Source of the DNA: Oscarella lobularis
Taxonomy: Eukaryota > Porifera > Homoscleromorpha > Homosclerophorida > Oscarellidae
NCBI RefSeq assembly: GCF_947507565.1
Contig: NC_089178.1
Coordinates: 2,356,001-2,420,000, forward strand
Direction of reading: 5' to 3'
DNA length: 64,000 nucleotides
A program made the translations under genes and the position numbers. Positions 62,618 to 64,000 of the stretch are shown piece after piece. Under the pieces are notes generated by a model. That model had not been told where the DNA came from, did not search any database, and saw only the letters and a list, made by a program, of their open reading frames with translations. Positions within the stretch are counted from its first letter, which is position 1. The number at the start of each line of letters is the position of its first letter.

Positions 62618-64000
62618 ATGAGACTCCGATCCTTTCTAGTCGTTCCCTTAGCACTCCTAGCCCTGCAAGTGAAAGACGGAGGTACGCGTCTCCTCCGCGA
62701 TATCCCTTCTCTTTTCTCTATCTCTTTTCGCGTAGCTAACTATGAGGTGCGTGATCGACTCTGTTTACGGAACGTGACCGTCTGCCAGCCGAACGTCGAC
62801 GATTGTACGTGCCAATGCCGCGTCGTCGAGACGTGCACGACGAACGTGTCGCCGCCGCGCACGAATCGTTCGGTTTGCGTCGCCGCTCTCGTGCAAAGCG
62901 GGTGCCCCGACCGTACGCGCCGTGAAAACACTTCCGCGGGAGGACCCCGATTAGGAAACGCGCTCTCGTCTTTCGTAGAATGCGGAAAGTTCTACTTTGG
63001 ATGCGAGAAATTGTCCGATCGCGAGTGCCAATGCTCGTGGGTCAAAGGATGCGCGAACGAGCAAGATTTCGATACGGCGGCCGACTGCGAAGCTCAACTG
63101 ACGCACCTAAGAGTCGGTAAAGGAATACGTAGTGCCCACTGCACGCGAACGTTGCATATACATACATACTCTGCTCTGCAAACTGCAGGTGTGTGCATGT
63201 TTTTTTGTGATCCTTTAGTCGCCAAGGAAAAATGTCCCATTCCTGTTCTCAGTCAATATCATCCGAGGCACGTTTGTTCCTCTCGTAAGCAGACGTTTTG
63301 CGAGTATAAAAGCGATTGTGATTCGAAGAGGTACGAATTTCGTCGTTAGGACCGCCCTTACACTGAATTTTTATCTTCACAGGTGCTGTTACTCTAAAAG
63401 AGGATGCAATCCAAATCCGCTCCAGTATACCACTTCAGATTCATGTCGTGAAGGTATAGATAGAAGGAGGATGGGCTATCCTAAAATTAGAGCAAATAAT
63501 GTACTAATTCATAGGTCTACCAGATGAGTATGCGAGAGATCCCTGCAAGGTTTTAGCACCTGCACGTCTTTTCTTTTATTACAATGAATGTAGGCTGTAC
63601 AATGTCGCCCGGGGTTTGTTTGCACACAAACTGCACGTCTCTGTCGAAACGGGTGGTGCACTCGTTTTCAACCCCCAGGGAAGCTGAATAAATTGTTTTG
63701 CGTGCTTGGTATGAGAGTCTACGCTGCTTTCTACCTTAGAGAAGAATAACCTTTGTTTCTCAGATCCCGATTATGATCCATGCAATGTAAGGGGAATTGA
63801 ATCAAAGACAATGGGAATAGGCATTTTATGTATTCTGTTTAGAAACGAAAATGTGCTTTGGGATGGAAGTGCAAGAATAGTCTGACACGTTTGTGCGCCT
63901 CTCCTCCTTGTGCAGCCATCTCCAATTGTGAAATTGGTACACAAAATTAGAAAGAAGAAAGTCTGTATTATTGACTCATTCCTTTAGATGTTAACTACGA
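62618..64000 (+). CDS. Secreted Cys-rich/Ig/NTR protein, paralogue 3 (cut by right edge)
   Basis: Signal peptide MRLRSFLVVPLALLALQV, then module 1 (LCLRNVTVCQPNVDDCTCQC), module 2 (CGKFYFGCEKL..CQCSWVKGC), the QTFCEYKSDC module, the CCYSKRGCNPNPLQYTTSDSC module, and DPCK-type repeats (CRPGFVCTQTARLC; CALGWKCKNSLTRLC). The window ends before any Ig or NTR exon, so these are expected but not seen. Confidence 0.72.

Overview
The window is animal nuclear DNA: split genes with short GT-AG introns (often about 50-60 bp) and short spacers. Conserved animal genes are present (CIP4/FNBP1-type F-BAR protein, BCAR3/SH2D3-type adaptor, outer-arm dynein heavy chain, DNAJA, Rab14, TFIIIC-110, CCDC6). Compactness, gene density and two non-bilaterian-looking extracellular families suggest an early-branching metazoan. 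A sponge, perhaps a homoscleromorph such as Oscarella, is my best guess, but this is inference. Exon limits below were placed by eye from splice consensus, reading phase and similarity to known families.

Layout. 1-142 (-): edge of a MORN-repeat gene. 716-3104 (-): F-BAR/HR1/SH3 membrane-bending protein, head-to-head with a seven-blade WD40 gene (3252-4366, +). 4695-23667 (-): one giant gene. I join two uninterrupted exons of about 7.5 kb, with small first, linker and 3' exons, into a predicted 5539-residue single-pass surface protein: signal peptide, six W-module/beta-repeat/PA14 units (three per giant exon), mucin-like stalk, SAM-like domain, membrane helix and a tail with four spaced YxxL/V motifs. 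A 49-bp minisatellite fills the intron between the giant exons. 23973-24758 (-): AlkD-like DNA glycosylase, divergent from 24995-27597 (+), a SAM-SH2-Cdc25 adaptor. 27881-44914 (-): DNAH5/8-type dynein heavy chain, divergent from a DNAJA co-chaperone (45084-46853, +), followed on the same strand by Rab14 and a zinc-finger/WD40 TFIIIC-110-like gene. CCDC6 (52681-54090, -) is intronless. 54240-56410: two DNA transposons, one inserted across the right end of the other. 56940-64000 (+): three tandem paralogues of secreted Cys-rich/Ig/NTR proteins, the last cut by the window end.

Most of the window is housekeeping, cytoskeletal and trafficking genes with no obvious pathway link. The unusual parts are the giant receptor and the Ig/NTR cluster. 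The receptor combines a repetitive, adhesin-like ectodomain with an ITAM-like tail, which would suit adhesion or self/non-self recognition. That role is an inference, with no direct evidence in the sequence.
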